NCBI GenBank assembly: GCA_019637395.1
Contig: JAHBVR010000018.1
Span: 108,352-172,351, forward strand
Source of the DNA: Vulcanimicrobiota bacterium
GTDB taxonomy: Bacteria > Vulcanimicrobiota > Xenobia > Xenobiales > JADMJV01
Reading direction: 5' to 3'
Length of the DNA: 64,000 nucleotides
Numbering within the stretch: position 1 is the stretch's first letter; each line of letters opens with the position of its first letter. The translations under genes were made by a program, and so were the position numbers. Below, one piece after another: positions 48,699 through 57,440 of this stretch. The notes beneath the pieces were generated by a model. It saw only the letters and a program-made list of their open reading frames with translations, searched no databases and was not told the origin of the DNA.

Positions 48699-49150
48699 AA
48701 AAAGTTCTCATTCTCTTTGCGGTTTTGTTAGTCTTTGCTTTTGCGGCCCTGGTCATCAGCAACCGGGCCAGCGGCGGCCAGAGCATCGGAACGGGGTCGG
48801 CGGCCGACCGGAGCCAGCTCGAGCAGATGTCGCTCAAATTCATGGAAGACTTGCGCTTCAAGGACTTTCAGCACGCGGCCAGCTATCACTCCGTGGAAGA
48901 TCGCAAGAAGGTCAATATTCCCCAACTGATCGAGCAGTGGTTTGCGGTCAAACCCGAAACCCTCGACATCATGCGCTACGAAATTCAGAAAGTGGACATC
49001 GACAGCACCGGCAAACGGGGTCGGGTCAAAATCAAGACCGTTCTCAAGATCCTCAACGCCAACCAGATCAAGGAACCGGAAATGATGCTCTACTTTTTCA
49101 AGGATCCGGCCGAAGGCTGGATCATGGAGCTCGAGTCGTCGCTACGTTAA
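48695..49150 (+). CDS. Membrane-anchored protein of the ABC exporter operon
   Basis: 151 residues from a GTG overlapping the permease stop. One N-terminal anchor (VKKVLILFAVLLVFAFAALVI) then an NTF2/DUF4878-like body: MSLKFMEDLRFKDFQHAASYHS, then EIQKVDIDSTGKRGRVKIKTVLKI and AEGWIMELESSLR. No family recognised with confidence. It probably serves the exporter as a periplasmic accessory. Confidence 0.7.
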   Translation: MKKVLILFAVLLVFAFAALVISNRASGGQSIGTGSAADRSQLEQMSLKFMEDLRFKDFQHAASYHSVEDRKKVNIPQLIEQWFAVKPETLDIMRYEIQKVDIDSTGKRGRVKIKTVLKILNANQIKEPEMMLYFFKDPAEGWIMELESSLR

Positions 49151-49234
49151 CAATCTGGAAACATTCCCCCCTTTTCATGTCCTCTCAGCTGTGGGATAGT
49201 GATTCGGTATACATAGAATTATAGGAGAGTTCAC

Positions 49235-49570
49235 ATGTTCTGTGGTGGTTTAGGATTCGGTGGCTACGGTATGGGCTTCGGCGGCCTGGGCGGTTTTGGC
49301 GGCCTGGGGGGTTTCGGCGGCTTCGGCGGCGGCTACCTGGGCAGCATGTGTGGCGGTTACGGCTACTACAATCCTTACGGCGCGATGATGGGCGGCTACA
49401 CCGGCAGCAGCATCGGCAGCGGGCTGGGGACCCTGGTCGGCGGACTGGCCGGCTTCGGCCTCGGTGGTCCGTGGGGCGCTATGGGTGGCGCGATGCTGGG
49501 CGGCGCGCTCGGCTCCTTCGCCGGTTGGGGCCTCGGCTCCAGTCTCGGCGGTCATTCCTGGTACTTCTAA
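49235..49570 (+). CDS. Glycine-zipper-type small protein
   Basis: 111 residues. The first half is extremely Gly-rich (FGGLGGFGGLGGFGGFGGGYLG), the second is a glycine-zipper membrane region (GSGLGTLVGGLAGFGLGGPWGAMGGAMLGGALGSF). It has a good ribosome site (TAGGAGAG at 49220-49227) and no signal peptide. The repeats look like structural or envelope material. Another Gly/Met-rich protein lies at 58730, in the same neighbourhood. Confidence 0.7.
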   Translation: MFCGGLGFGGYGMGFGGLGGFGGLGGFGGFGGGYLGSMCGGYGYYNPYGAMMGGYTGSSIGSGLGTLVGGLAGFGLGGPWGAMGGAMLGGALGSFAGWGLGSSLGGHSWYF

Positions 49571-49574
49571 AAGT

Positions 49575-50765
49575 TTGCTAGACCTGAGTCCGACCGGTTC
49601 ACCCGGGGTGGACGCGCTGATACGCGCCGCCCAATCGATCCTCAAGGAGCCAGAACTCAAAGAGAGCCTGGAGTTTCCTCGGCATGTCGAGGAACTTCAG
49701 GCTTTTCGTCGCTCCCTGGAAAAGCAGTTCCGCGATTCGCTCCGCTTTTATCCTCGCACAGCCCTGTTCCAGCAACTGGAGAGCCAGTTGGATCAGGAGT
49801 TCGAGCGCTTTCGCGGAGGCGGCAGACGGCTGGAAAGCTATCTGGAAAAAGCTGAAGTTGAAGATCTGAAGGTCGGCTGCCAGCGCGTTCATCAGGCTGT
49901 GGTCGAATTACAAGCTTTGTCCGCCCAAATGCGCGCCCAGGAGGAAGAATGGAAAGCGGAATACGGCACCGGCCTGGGTGCGGAACTACGCTTCTTCATC
50001 ACTCAAACCATGCAGGGCCACATTCCCTATCAGCAGTGCGCGCAGGTACTGGAGAAAAGCCTGGAAGCTTCGCGCCAAATGGAACAGGCAATGGGCAAGG
50101 TCAAGCCGGAGAGCGAGAGCGTCTCCGAAGTGCTCGACCTGTGCACGGTCGGGCTGGCCAGCCTGTCCCGAGCTCTGCAGCGGGGAATTCAAAGCCTGCG
50201 GATGCAGCACAGTTGGGAGATCGAGGAACGCCTCAACGACCTTTTGGAAGCGGCCGAAAACTTGACGACCCTGCACCAGCAGCTGATGGCCGCGCTTTAT
50301 CCACCGGTGACCTGTCCGCGCTGCGGCACCGAACAGCCCGGTGAGAGACCGGTTTGCTCTCATTGTTCGGCTCGCTTGCCACTGGCGGCCAACGCCCAAT
50401 TGCCTCCGCCTCCCACCCCCGAGGCCCGGGCGCGCTTTCAGGCCTTTGCTGAACTGGACGGCAAGCTCGACCAGTGGAGCAGCGGGCAATTGGAAGCGAG
50501 CGCGCTGGTGGCCTGGATTGACCAGTTCCGCCAGCGCCTGATCCAGGGCAAACGCCAGATGCAGGCCGACAACAAACTGGACAAGCGCTTGAAGGAAGTC
50601 ATTCTGGAGGCGACAGAGGCCAGCGAATCGGCCATGAGCAACTTGAAACGCGTTGTCCTCGAAGGTCAGGACTTAGACGAGGTCATGGAACAGGTACGCG
50701 CCGCCGAGGAAAAGATGGATCAAGCCCGCCAGCTCGACCTGGCTCACTCCACGCCGAATTCCTGA
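49575..50765 (+). CDS. Helical zinc-ribbon protein (paralogue 1)
   Basis: About 396 residues from TTG 49575, although the start is uncertain (GTG 49608 is the alternative). Long amphipathic helices with coiled-coil character surround a central zinc ribbon (CPRCGTEQPGERPVCSHCS at ~273-291). The rest is charged helix (EFERFRGGGRRLESYLEKAEVEDLK). No family recognised. A clear structural relative, helix-zinc ribbon-helix, lies at 57440-58585. It sits between a Gly-zipper protein and a second Ser/Thr kinase. Confidence 0.68.
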   Translation: MLDLSPTGSPGVDALIRAAQSILKEPELKESLEFPRHVEELQAFRRSLEKQFRDSLRFYPRTALFQQLESQLDQEFERFRGGGRRLESYLEKAEVEDLKVGCQRVHQAVVELQALSAQMRAQEEEWKAEYGTGLGAELRFFITQTMQGHIPYQQCAQVLEKSLEASRQMEQAMGKVKPESESVSEVLDLCTVGLASLSRALQRGIQSLRMQHSWEIEERLNDLLEAAENLTTLHQQLMAALYPPVTCPRCGTEQPGERPVCSHCSARLPLAANAQLPPPPTPEARARFQAFAELDGKLDQWSSGQLEASALVAWIDQFRQRLIQGKRQMQADNKLDKRLKEVILEATEASESAMSNLKRVVLEGQDLDEVMEQVRAAEEKMDQARQLDLAHSTPNS

Positions 50766-51142
50766 ATCAATTCCTTCAGGCCGGAACTGATCTGCTCGTA
50801 GACGGCCCTGGTCTCATTGTGAAGCGCATCGATCACCGATTTATCGGCGGTTCCCACCAAAGAGCGAGTCAATTCCCGCACTTCGCGACACTCCTTGACC
50901 AGATGGGCTTCCAGTTTGTTTTTACGCAAGCGCAGCCGGTTCACCACCTGAATCCTCTCGAAAGGATCGCCATCAGCCAGAGCTTCCGTGGTCTCTTCGC
51001 GATAGATCTCAATCGCCTTGAGCAACTCCGAGCGCAAGAAGGCGAGAAAGCCCCTCAGTTCGGAGCCCGGCGTCTCGGTGTACTCGGCCAGGGCCCCGGC
51101 TTCCCGAATGGCGGGAAGCTTCATTTCTTCGTCTAGGTCCAC
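50744..51142 (-). CDS. Small helical protein
   Basis: 132 residues, all-helical and charged (LRGFLAFLRSELLKAIEIYREETTEALADGDPFERIQ; CREVRELTRSLVGTADKSVIDALHNETRAVYEQIS). No family recognised and no membrane segment. It overlaps the convergent zinc-ribbon gene by 22 bases and lies 48 bases downstream of the kinase gene on the same strand, so it may belong to that operon. Confidence 0.6.
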   Translation of the reverse strand: MDLDEEMKLPAIREAGALAEYTETPGSELRGFLAFLRSELLKAIEIYREETTEALADGDPFERIQVVNRLRLRKNKLEAHLVKECREVRELTRSLVGTADKSVIDALHNETRAVYEQISSGLKELIQEFGVE

Positions 51143-51190
51143 GCCGGATTGTTTGTTGGAGGAGGCTCGGACCCCTGCCGAAGGTTCGGA

Positions 51191-52849
51191 TTAGAAAAAG
51201 TATAGAGGGGAACTATCCGATCCTCCGGGAGTGAGAAAGATCAACTGGCTGCCCCCCCGCACTTCCAGACTGCCGCTGCTGCGATTCCAGCCGCTGGTCG
51301 GAGGCTCCAACCTGGCGTTGAAGTCAAGGTGCAGACCCTTAAAAGGCGAGGTCGCCTCTTTCCAGGCTCCCTTTTGGAACTGATACCACTTAGAATTCTT
51401 GACCAGCAACTGATGGTCCAGGGAAGCCGCCAGGAAGGGCATCTCCTCAGAGACCCGCGCGAAGTTGATCGACTTCAGGTTCTTGGGGATGCGCATCAAA
51501 TAACCATCATGAAGGGGATGAGGAAAGCTGAGCAGGTTCTCGACCGTGCCCATGGCGCCACGCCCGAGACCAATCCGATCTCCCTGGCGAAAAAAACCGT
51601 GCGCCTCCACGATGGCTCCGCCCGAGGCCACCCGAGTGGCCAATTGCTTCTGCTGTTTTTGATTCAAGAAATAGAGCGAAACCACCCCGGCCACCAGCAA
51701 GAACAAAAGCAGCGTAAACATGGTCTTCTGCCCGCGAGGATGGTGGGCGGAGTCGTCCACCGCCGCACTTCCCAGGCGCTGCTGGTGTTCCGCTTGAATG
51801 GCCTGGCGTTGAAAATCTTGCTGAGTGGAAATACTGTTTTGCAAGGGATGATAGAGCCCAAAATCCTTCAAAGGGTCTTCCGCTTCCACGTGGATCCCCT
51901 CGATTTTTACCCTCTGGGTGGGGCGTTCCTCATGGGCCAGCTCCTCGGTGGGCGCCATCAACTGCATCCGATCTTTGACCTGCTCGTGGAGGTCCTGGTT
52001 CTTCTGCAACTGCTCTAAAGAGGGCAGCAAATTCTCCAACTGGCGGCGAAATTCATAGACCGAGTCAAACCGGTCTTCTTGCTCGGACTGGGTGGACTTG
52101 CGCACGACCCAGCACAACTCGTGCGGCAAGTCTTTGCGAATCTTATCCAGCGGTTCGATCTGCAAAGGCAGCGGCTGCTGACCCGAGAGCATGAAGTGGA
52201 GAGTTACCCCGAGCGAATACTGGTCGGTGCGGGTGGTGGGCCGGCCCCGGTACTGCTCGATGGGAGCGTAGCCCACCGTGCCCACCGCCGTCTTGGTGGA
52301 GCCACCGCCCCCGACCTCGCGAGCCAACCCGAAGTCAACCAGATAGATTCGGTTATCCTGGTGGCGCACGATGATGTTGGCCGGTTTGACGTCGCGGTGA
52401 ATAATGGGGCGCGGCCGGTGAGCATGCAGAAATTCCAGGATTTTAGCCACCTGAATGGTGTATTGCACAGCCAGCAAGGGAGGTAAATCCGTCCCGGCCA
52501 GCGCCAACTGGTCCATCACCTGCTTTTCCAGGTCGACCCCCTCGATGAATTCCATTACAATGACGCGCCGGTCGCCGTCGAGAAAGCTATCCACAAAGGC
52601 GGGAATGCCGGGGACGCACAGGTTTTGCAGCAGCTTGCACTCTTCTTCAAAACGCGAAGCCTGGTAGGCGGCGCTTTCATTGGAACCGTCACTGGGCGAA
52701 GCCACCAGCATCCGCTTGATGGCCACGGGCATGCCGGTGGACCGGTCGACGGCCCGGTAAACCTCCCCCATTCCCCCGCTCCGAATGGCCCGAACAATTT
52801 GATAGCGTTCGTGAAAATCGGACCCTGCCAAAAGGGTAGACTGCGACAC
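51191..52849 (-). CDS. Membrane-anchored Ser/Thr protein kinase
   Basis: 552 residues. Hanks kinase at 15-280: SGGMGEVYRA, Lys45 in VAIK, HRDVKPANI at 151-159 and DFGLA at 172. A juxtamembrane part leads to a single span (~383-400: MFTLLLFLLVAGVVSLYFL) and a ~150-residue extracytoplasmic domain rich in beta structure. The layout is PknB-like, but the outside domain is not a PASTA repeat. Its substrate may include the FHA proteins elsewhere in the window. The adjacent helical gene at 50744 may be co-transcribed. Confidence 0.92.
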   Translation of the reverse strand: MSQSTLLAGSDFHERYQIVRAIRSGGMGEVYRAVDRSTGMPVAIKRMLVASPSDGSNESAAYQASRFEEECKLLQNLCVPGIPAFVDSFLDGDRRVIVMEFIEGVDLEKQVMDQLALAGTDLPPLLAVQYTIQVAKILEFLHAHRPRPIIHRDVKPANIIVRHQDNRIYLVDFGLAREVGGGGSTKTAVGTVGYAPIEQYRGRPTTRTDQYSLGVTLHFMLSGQQPLPLQIEPLDKIRKDLPHELCWVVRKSTQSEQEDRFDSVYEFRRQLENLLPSLEQLQKNQDLHEQVKDRMQLMAPTEELAHEERPTQRVKIEGIHVEAEDPLKDFGLYHPLQNSISTQQDFQRQAIQAEHQQRLGSAAVDDSAHHPRGQKTMFTLLLFLLVAGVVSLYFLNQKQQKQLATRVASGGAIVEAHGFFRQGDRIGLGRGAMGTVENLLSFPHPLHDGYLMRIPKNLKSINFARVSEEMPFLAASLDHQLLVKNSKWYQFQKGAWKEATSPFKGLHLDFNARLEPPTSGWNRSSGSLEVRGGSQLIFLTPGGSDSSPLYFF

Positions 52850-52925
52850 GTGGGAATAGTTGGCACATACCAGGGCGAAACCTGCTGTTCAATATTAAGC
52901 CTTCTGCTTGGGTTGGGAACGCACA

Positions 52926-53495
52926 ATGAGAATCAATCGAGTAGTCACACGCACCGGCGACGGCGGGCAGACCGCCCTGATTGGCGGAGAGCGCATATCC
53001 AAAAGCAGCCTGAGAGTGGATAGCTACGGCGAGGTGGATGAATTAAATTCCTGTCTGGGGCTGGCCGCGGCCTGGCTGCAGGACACTCAGGCTCTGGAGC
53101 TGCTGCAGTTGGTACAACATCGTTTATTCACGCTGGGCGCCGACCTGGCCGCTCCCGAGGGAGTTTCGGTGCCGCGCATGCTGGCCGGCCATGTGGAGGA
53201 GCTGGAACAGGCTATGGAGCCCTTGATGGGGGAATTGCCGCCTCTGGAGGAGTTCATTTTGCCCGGTGGAGGGCCGGCCGGCGCGGCTCTCCATCTGGCC
53301 CGCACCGTGGCCCGGCGGGCGGAGCGCTCCACCGTGGCGCTGGCCTCTCACGAGCCGGTCAACGAGCAGGCTATTATTTACCTCAATCGGCTCAGCGATT
53401 TTCTCTTCGTGCTGGCGCGGGTGGTCAACAAACGCCAGAGTCAGCCGGAAAAGCTGGCCGATTTTTCCCAGAAAAAGGCGCGCAAAAGTAGGTAG
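52926..53495 (+). CDS. Cob(I)alamin adenosyltransferase (PduO type)
   Basis: 189 residues. It makes adenosylcobalamin from cob(I)alamin and ATP. Motifs: TRTGDGGQTALIGGERISKSSLRVDSYGEVDELNSCLGLAA, RRAERSTVALA and NRLSDFLFVLARVVN. All nucleotide- and corrinoid-contact motifs appear intact. PduO enzymes often occur with microcompartments, and a lone shell gene lies 21 kb away, but nothing joins the two here. It is divergent from the kinase gene. Confidence 0.92.
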   Translation: MRINRVVTRTGDGGQTALIGGERISKSSLRVDSYGEVDELNSCLGLAAAWLQDTQALELLQLVQHRLFTLGADLAAPEGVSVPRMLAGHVEELEQAMEPLMGELPPLEEFILPGGGPAGAALHLARTVARRAERSTVALASHEPVNEQAIIYLNRLSDFLFVLARVVNKRQSQPEKLADFSQKKARKSR

Positions 53496-53531
53496 AGAAG
53501 ACCTCGGTCGATCAGAGCAAGTGGAGGCATT

Positions 53532-54641
53532 ATGCTGCAAGGTTTACATTTGATGGGTGAAGCGGAACTTGGGGAGCTGGTCAAGCTGACCCGCGCCAAG
53601 GGCAACGATAACCTGAACGAGGATCAACGTCGCCGCCACATTCTGAGCTGGGCCGGCAAAGTGGTCGGTTGCTCCAGCCAGGACCCGGTCGTCATCGAAA
53701 AAGAATGCCTGCTCTGGCTGGCCGGTCACTGGGGGGTCAACACCCAGGAATTGGATGACACCGACGAGCTGGAAAGAGCCTTGCGTATTCGTATTGCCGA
53801 CGAAGCCGCCCAGTACCTCGGCCCGATCTGGTGGGTCTCCTGCGCACTCATTGCCGCCGGCCCGGCCGACGCCATCGGACCGAAGGTGCGCTTGCTGGAC
53901 AAGGCCGCCAGCCTGGTGGTGCCGTCCCGCTCGGCTCGCCAAAAACTCAGTGACAACTGGCGCGCCAAAGCTTCCGAATGGGGTTTCGATAGCCTCAAGC
54001 AGCCGGAAATCCAGCAGGCCACCGAACAACTCAAGAAGTCCCCAGAAAAGGCCGACCAGGCGCTGACTCTGGCGCTGGTCATCAGCCTGGCCGACGGCCG
54101 CCTGTCCATGGAGGAAGATCGGCTGGTCAAAGACCTGGGCGAAGCCTGCGGCAAGTCGCACGAAGAATGTGCCGAGAAGATTCGCCACGTCAACAGTATC
54201 TACTGGGGCCACCAGGTCGAGGTCACTCCCAAGCGCCAGGTCGAAACCGCCGAGGGCGACAAGCGGGTGGCCATGCAGGCGGCCCAGTTGACCCTGGAGA
54301 GCGCCGGCACCCTCGAGGGCCTGTGCCTGGAAGCTTGCGATAAAGTGGTGGGCCGTGCCGACGGAGCCGAGGAGCATGCTCCCAAATCCGGTTGGCAGCG
54401 GGTGTTGGGTACCGTATCCGGGCTGAAACAGTTCTTCGGCAACAAAATGCGCGGAGATGAACAGGTCAATCTGGTGCGTCTCGTCTACCTCTCCATCATT
54501 CACCAGCACGCCGACGCCGCCGCCAAGGCTGAAGCCGCCGCCGCGGCAGCGCGCCGCGCGCAGCAGGAAGCGGCAGTCAGCGAGACCAGCACCCCGGTCA
54601 CTGCTCCCAAGGAAGTCACGCGATCGATCAAGCTCGACTGA
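53532..54641 (+). CDS. TerB-like domain protein
   Basis: 369 residues. A helical TerB-like domain is visible at ~175-230: ALTLALVISLADGRLSMEEDRLVKDLGEACGKSHEECAEKI, which has the acidic DGRLSxEE signature. The N-terminal region and the C-terminus (KAEAAAAAARRAQQEAAV) are also helical and charged. No membrane segment. TerB-type domains occur in stress-related membrane-associated complexes; the role here is unknown. Confidence 0.7.
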   Translation: MLQGLHLMGEAELGELVKLTRAKGNDNLNEDQRRRHILSWAGKVVGCSSQDPVVIEKECLLWLAGHWGVNTQELDDTDELERALRIRIADEAAQYLGPIWWVSCALIAAGPADAIGPKVRLLDKAASLVVPSRSARQKLSDNWRAKASEWGFDSLKQPEIQQATEQLKKSPEKADQALTLALVISLADGRLSMEEDRLVKDLGEACGKSHEECAEKIRHVNSIYWGHQVEVTPKRQVETAEGDKRVAMQAAQLTLESAGTLEGLCLEACDKVVGRADGAEEHAPKSGWQRVLGTVSGLKQFFGNKMRGDEQVNLVRLVYLSIIHQHADAAAKAEAAAAAARRAQQEAAVSETSTPVTAPKEVTRSIKLD

Positions 54642-54766
54642 CTTTTCTGATTTCTTTCAGGGCGTTCACATTTTCATCACACATGACCATCCCCTGAGCC
54701 TTTAACCTGTCGGTGAGAGAACAGCTCCCGAATGCAAGAGGAGCGTCCCACACCCAGGAGGCTTAG

Positions 54767-56911
54767 ATGATACAGAATGTTCGATTCCCGGGCGCGACCG
54801 CACCCCAGGCCCGCCGAGTAGACCTGCCCCAAGTGCTTTCGGCCACCGCCGCCGAGGCCCAATCGCTGGCTCCCAAGCTGGCCGACCACGTGGAAGGCGA
54901 AGTGCTGGTGAAGCTCAAGCCCGGCATGAACTTCACCGGCCAGAGCGACTTCGCGTCCGACTACGGCGGCGAAGTGGCCGAGCGCATCAAGATGAGCGGC
55001 ACTATGCTGCAGAACTTCAACGGCGACCTGATGCGCATCTCCCTCCCCGAGGGCATGACCACCGCCGAAGCCATCGTGGCCATGAGCAAAGACGGCCGCG
55101 TGGAATATGCCGTCACCAACGACCGCATCGGCATCCCCGATACCAAAGAAGTTCCCCTGACCCCCGCTCAGTTGGGTCAGACCGGCCAGCAGGGCAACCA
55201 GCCCAACGAAGGCCCGCAGAACCTGCCCAAGGACCTCAGCCCGAAGCTGTGGGGTCTGCACAACACCGGCCAGGACGGCGGCAAGGTCGACAGCGACATC
55301 GACGCCCCCGAAGCCTGGGCCATCACCACCGGTAACCGCAACAACATCATCGCCGTCATCGACACCGGCGGCGACTATAACCACAAGACCCTGGCCAGCA
55401 ACGTCTGGACCAACCCGGAAGACGGCAGCCATGGCTTCAACGCCATCACCGGCAGCAACGACCCGATGGACGATCACTACCACGGCACCCACTGCTGGGG
55501 CACCATCGCCGGCAACGGCACCGACGGCGTCTACGGCGTCAACCACCAGGCCTCGGTCATGCCCATCAAGTTCCTGAGCAACAGCGGCGGCGGCACCCTG
55601 GCCGACGCCATCAAGGGCATCGTCTTCGCCACCGACCACGGCGCCCGCCTGACCTCCAACTCCTGGGGCGGCGGTCCCTTCAACCAGGCCCTCAAGGACG
55701 CATTTGCCTCGTCGCCGGCTCTGCACTTGATCGCCGCGGGGAACGATGGTAAGGACAATGACGCCTCGCCCACCTATCCCGGCAGCTACGACCTGGGCAA
55801 CATCGTGGCCGTAGCCGCCAGCGACCGCAACGACCGCCTGGCCTCCTTCTCCAATTACGGTAAGACCTCGGTCGATCTGTCCGGCCCGGGTGTAGCCATC
55901 TATTCGACGGTTACCGGCGGTAAGTATAAAAACCTGGACGGCACCTCGATGGCCACTCCCCACGTCTCCGGCGTGGCCGGCCTGATCGTGGCCCAGTATC
56001 CCGGCATCAGCAACGAAGAAATCAAAGCCCGCCTGCTGAACGCGGTCGATGATGTGCCCGGTTTCCACGGCAAAATGGTCACCGGCGGCCGCCTCAACGC
56101 CGCCAAGGCGCTGGCTCCCGACTTCGGCGCTCCGGGAACTCCCGGTGAGTTCGGCGTCAGCGAAGCCAAAGCCGGTCGCGTCAAGCTCGGCTGGGTGGCC
56201 TCGGGCGACGACGGCGCCGAGGGCGGCGCCGCCGCCCGCTACGAGATCCGCTATAGCGACCGCCCCATCGCCGTTGGTGAGCCGGGCGAAGGCGAAATCA
56301 GCTTCGATCAGGCCACCTCGGCCGGCACGGGTCGCCCCGGCGCTCCGGGCACTCAAGAGGCGGCCACCGTCGATGTGCCCCTCAGCGGGTCGGAAAAAAC
56401 TTACTACTTCGCCCTGCGCTCCACCGACAAGGTGGGCAAGGCCTCCGAAGTGGTCACCGCCTCGGCTGTGGTTCCAGCCGCTCAACTGGCCTTCGACGGC
56501 AATGCCGAGGGCAGCTTCAGCAGCCTCACCTGGGCTCAGGTGGAAGAGCCGGGCCGCGGTAAGGTCTGGACTGATAGCCCCAACGGTGACTACGCCAACA
56601 ACTCCGACACGGCCGTCACCAGCCGGAGCGTCTCGTTGGAAGGCCTGTCCGGCTCGAAGCTCATCTTCGACGCCAAATACGCTACCGAAAACAAGTACGA
56701 CACGGTCAAGGCGGAAGTCAGCAGCGATGGCGGCAAGACCTGGAGCGCCGAAGCCAGCTACTCCGGCAGCAGTGACTGGAAACAGCAGGCCGTCGATCTG
56801 TCCAAGTATGACGGCAAGAACATCCAGTTCCGCTTCCGTCTTACCTCCGACGGTTCGGTCAGCGGCGACGGCTTCAGCTTCGCCAACGCCGTCATTGCCG
56901 GCGGCAACTAA
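54767..56911 (+). CDS. Subtilisin-family serine protease without classical signal peptide
   Basis: 714 residues. The N-terminal ~120 residues resemble an inhibitor/propeptide (EGEVLVKLKPG). Catalytic triad: Asp199 in AVIDTGG, His239 in HGTHCWG, Ser394 in GTSMATPHVSG, with oxyanion Asn326 in AAGNDG. The domain after 450 is FN3-like, and the last ~170 residues resemble a MAM/immune-inhibitor-A-type module (SLEGLSGSKLIFDAKY). No signal peptide or hydrophobic start is visible, odd for a secreted subtilase, so an alternative export route or a cytosolic role must be considered. A terminator follows. Confidence 0.9.
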   Translation: MIQNVRFPGATAPQARRVDLPQVLSATAAEAQSLAPKLADHVEGEVLVKLKPGMNFTGQSDFASDYGGEVAERIKMSGTMLQNFNGDLMRISLPEGMTTAEAIVAMSKDGRVEYAVTNDRIGIPDTKEVPLTPAQLGQTGQQGNQPNEGPQNLPKDLSPKLWGLHNTGQDGGKVDSDIDAPEAWAITTGNRNNIIAVIDTGGDYNHKTLASNVWTNPEDGSHGFNAITGSNDPMDDHYHGTHCWGTIAGNGTDGVYGVNHQASVMPIKFLSNSGGGTLADAIKGIVFATDHGARLTSNSWGGGPFNQALKDAFASSPALHLIAAGNDGKDNDASPTYPGSYDLGNIVAVAASDRNDRLASFSNYGKTSVDLSGPGVAIYSTVTGGKYKNLDGTSMATPHVSGVAGLIVAQYPGISNEEIKARLLNAVDDVPGFHGKMVTGGRLNAAKALAPDFGAPGTPGEFGVSEAKAGRVKLGWVASGDDGAEGGAAARYEIRYSDRPIAVGEPGEGEISFDQATSAGTGRPGAPGTQEAATVDVPLSGSEKTYYFALRSTDKVGKASEVVTASAVVPAAQLAFDGNAEGSFSSLTWAQVEEPGRGKVWTDSPNGDYANNSDTAVTSRSVSLEGLSGSKLIFDAKYATENKYDTVKAEVSSDGGKTWSAEASYSGSSDWKQQAVDLSKYDGKNIQFRFRLTSDGSVSGDGFSFANAVIAGGN

Positions 56912-56937
56912 GCCACAGAGTTATCTAAGCCTGTAGT

Positions 56938-56961
56938 GGCCTCCGCAAGGAGGCCTTTTTT
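56938..56961 (+). terminator. Rho-independent terminator after subtilase
   Basis: A perfect 7-base stem GGCCTCC (56938-56944) and GGAGGCC (56949-56955) with a GCAA tetraloop, then six T. It lies 26 bases after the subtilase stop and abuts the convergent RraA gene end. Confidence 0.95.
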
Positions 56962-57440
56962 CAATGCAGAGGGGTCTCGCTCAGCACAATCCCGTCTTCA
57001 TCACAATAGACCCACAGGCCGGGGCGGAAGGTCAGGCCGGCGAAGGTGACCTCGACGCCTTCCTCGCCCTGGCCTTTTTTGACGCTCTTACGGGGATTGG
57101 TATTCAGGGCTTTGATGCCCAGGGCGATCGAGGCGAGAGCGCGGCTATCACGCACACAGCCGTTGACAATGAGACCGGACCAGCCGTTGTCCAGCGCCAG
57201 CACTCCCAAGAGGTCGCCGACCAGGGCGCAGTTCAGTGAACCGCCCCCGTCCACCACCAGCACCCGGCCCCGGCCGGGTTGCTCCAGGGCGCGGCGCACC
57301 AGCGTATTGTCCTCGAAGACTCGCAAGGTGAGGACCTCGCCGTGGAAATTGGAACGGCCGCCGAAATCGCGGAGCAGCGGCATGGCCACCGCCACTTTCC
57401 CCTCGTGCTGGTCGTACAGCTCGGCGGTACTCAGAGACAT
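56961..57440 (-). CDS. rraA: RraA-family protein
   Basis: 159 residues, normal length. Motifs: VLVVDGGGSLNCALVGDLLGVLALDNGWSGLIVNGCVRDSRAL is the classic RraA/HMG-aldolase core with the GDLLG and RD pair. In Gammaproteobacteria RraA inhibits RNase E; in other bacteria the fold serves as 4-hydroxy-4-methyl-2-oxoglutarate aldolase. Which role applies here is not evident. The start overlaps the stop of the upstream zinc-ribbon gene (ATGA), so they are coupled. Confidence 0.9.
   Translation of the reverse strand: MSLSTAELYDQHEGKVAVAMPLLRDFGGRSNFHGEVLTLRVFEDNTLVRRALEQPGRGRVLVVDGGGSLNCALVGDLLGVLALDNGWSGLIVNGCVRDSRALASIALGIKALNTNPRKSVKKGQGEEGVEVTFAGLTFRPGLWVYCDEDGIVLSETPLH

Noticed and set aside
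52926-53495. PduO-type adenosyltransferase as part of a propanediol or ethanolamine utilisation locus
   Set aside because: No diol dehydratase, ethanolamine lyase or shell genes are adjacent. The enzyme is also widespread outside such loci.
54677-56485. A 602-codon open frame antisense to the subtilase
   Set aside because: It is a product of the GC-rich third positions of the subtilase. Its translation is a low-complexity Val/Gly/Ala sequence without motifs, and the sense frame has a full catalytic triad.
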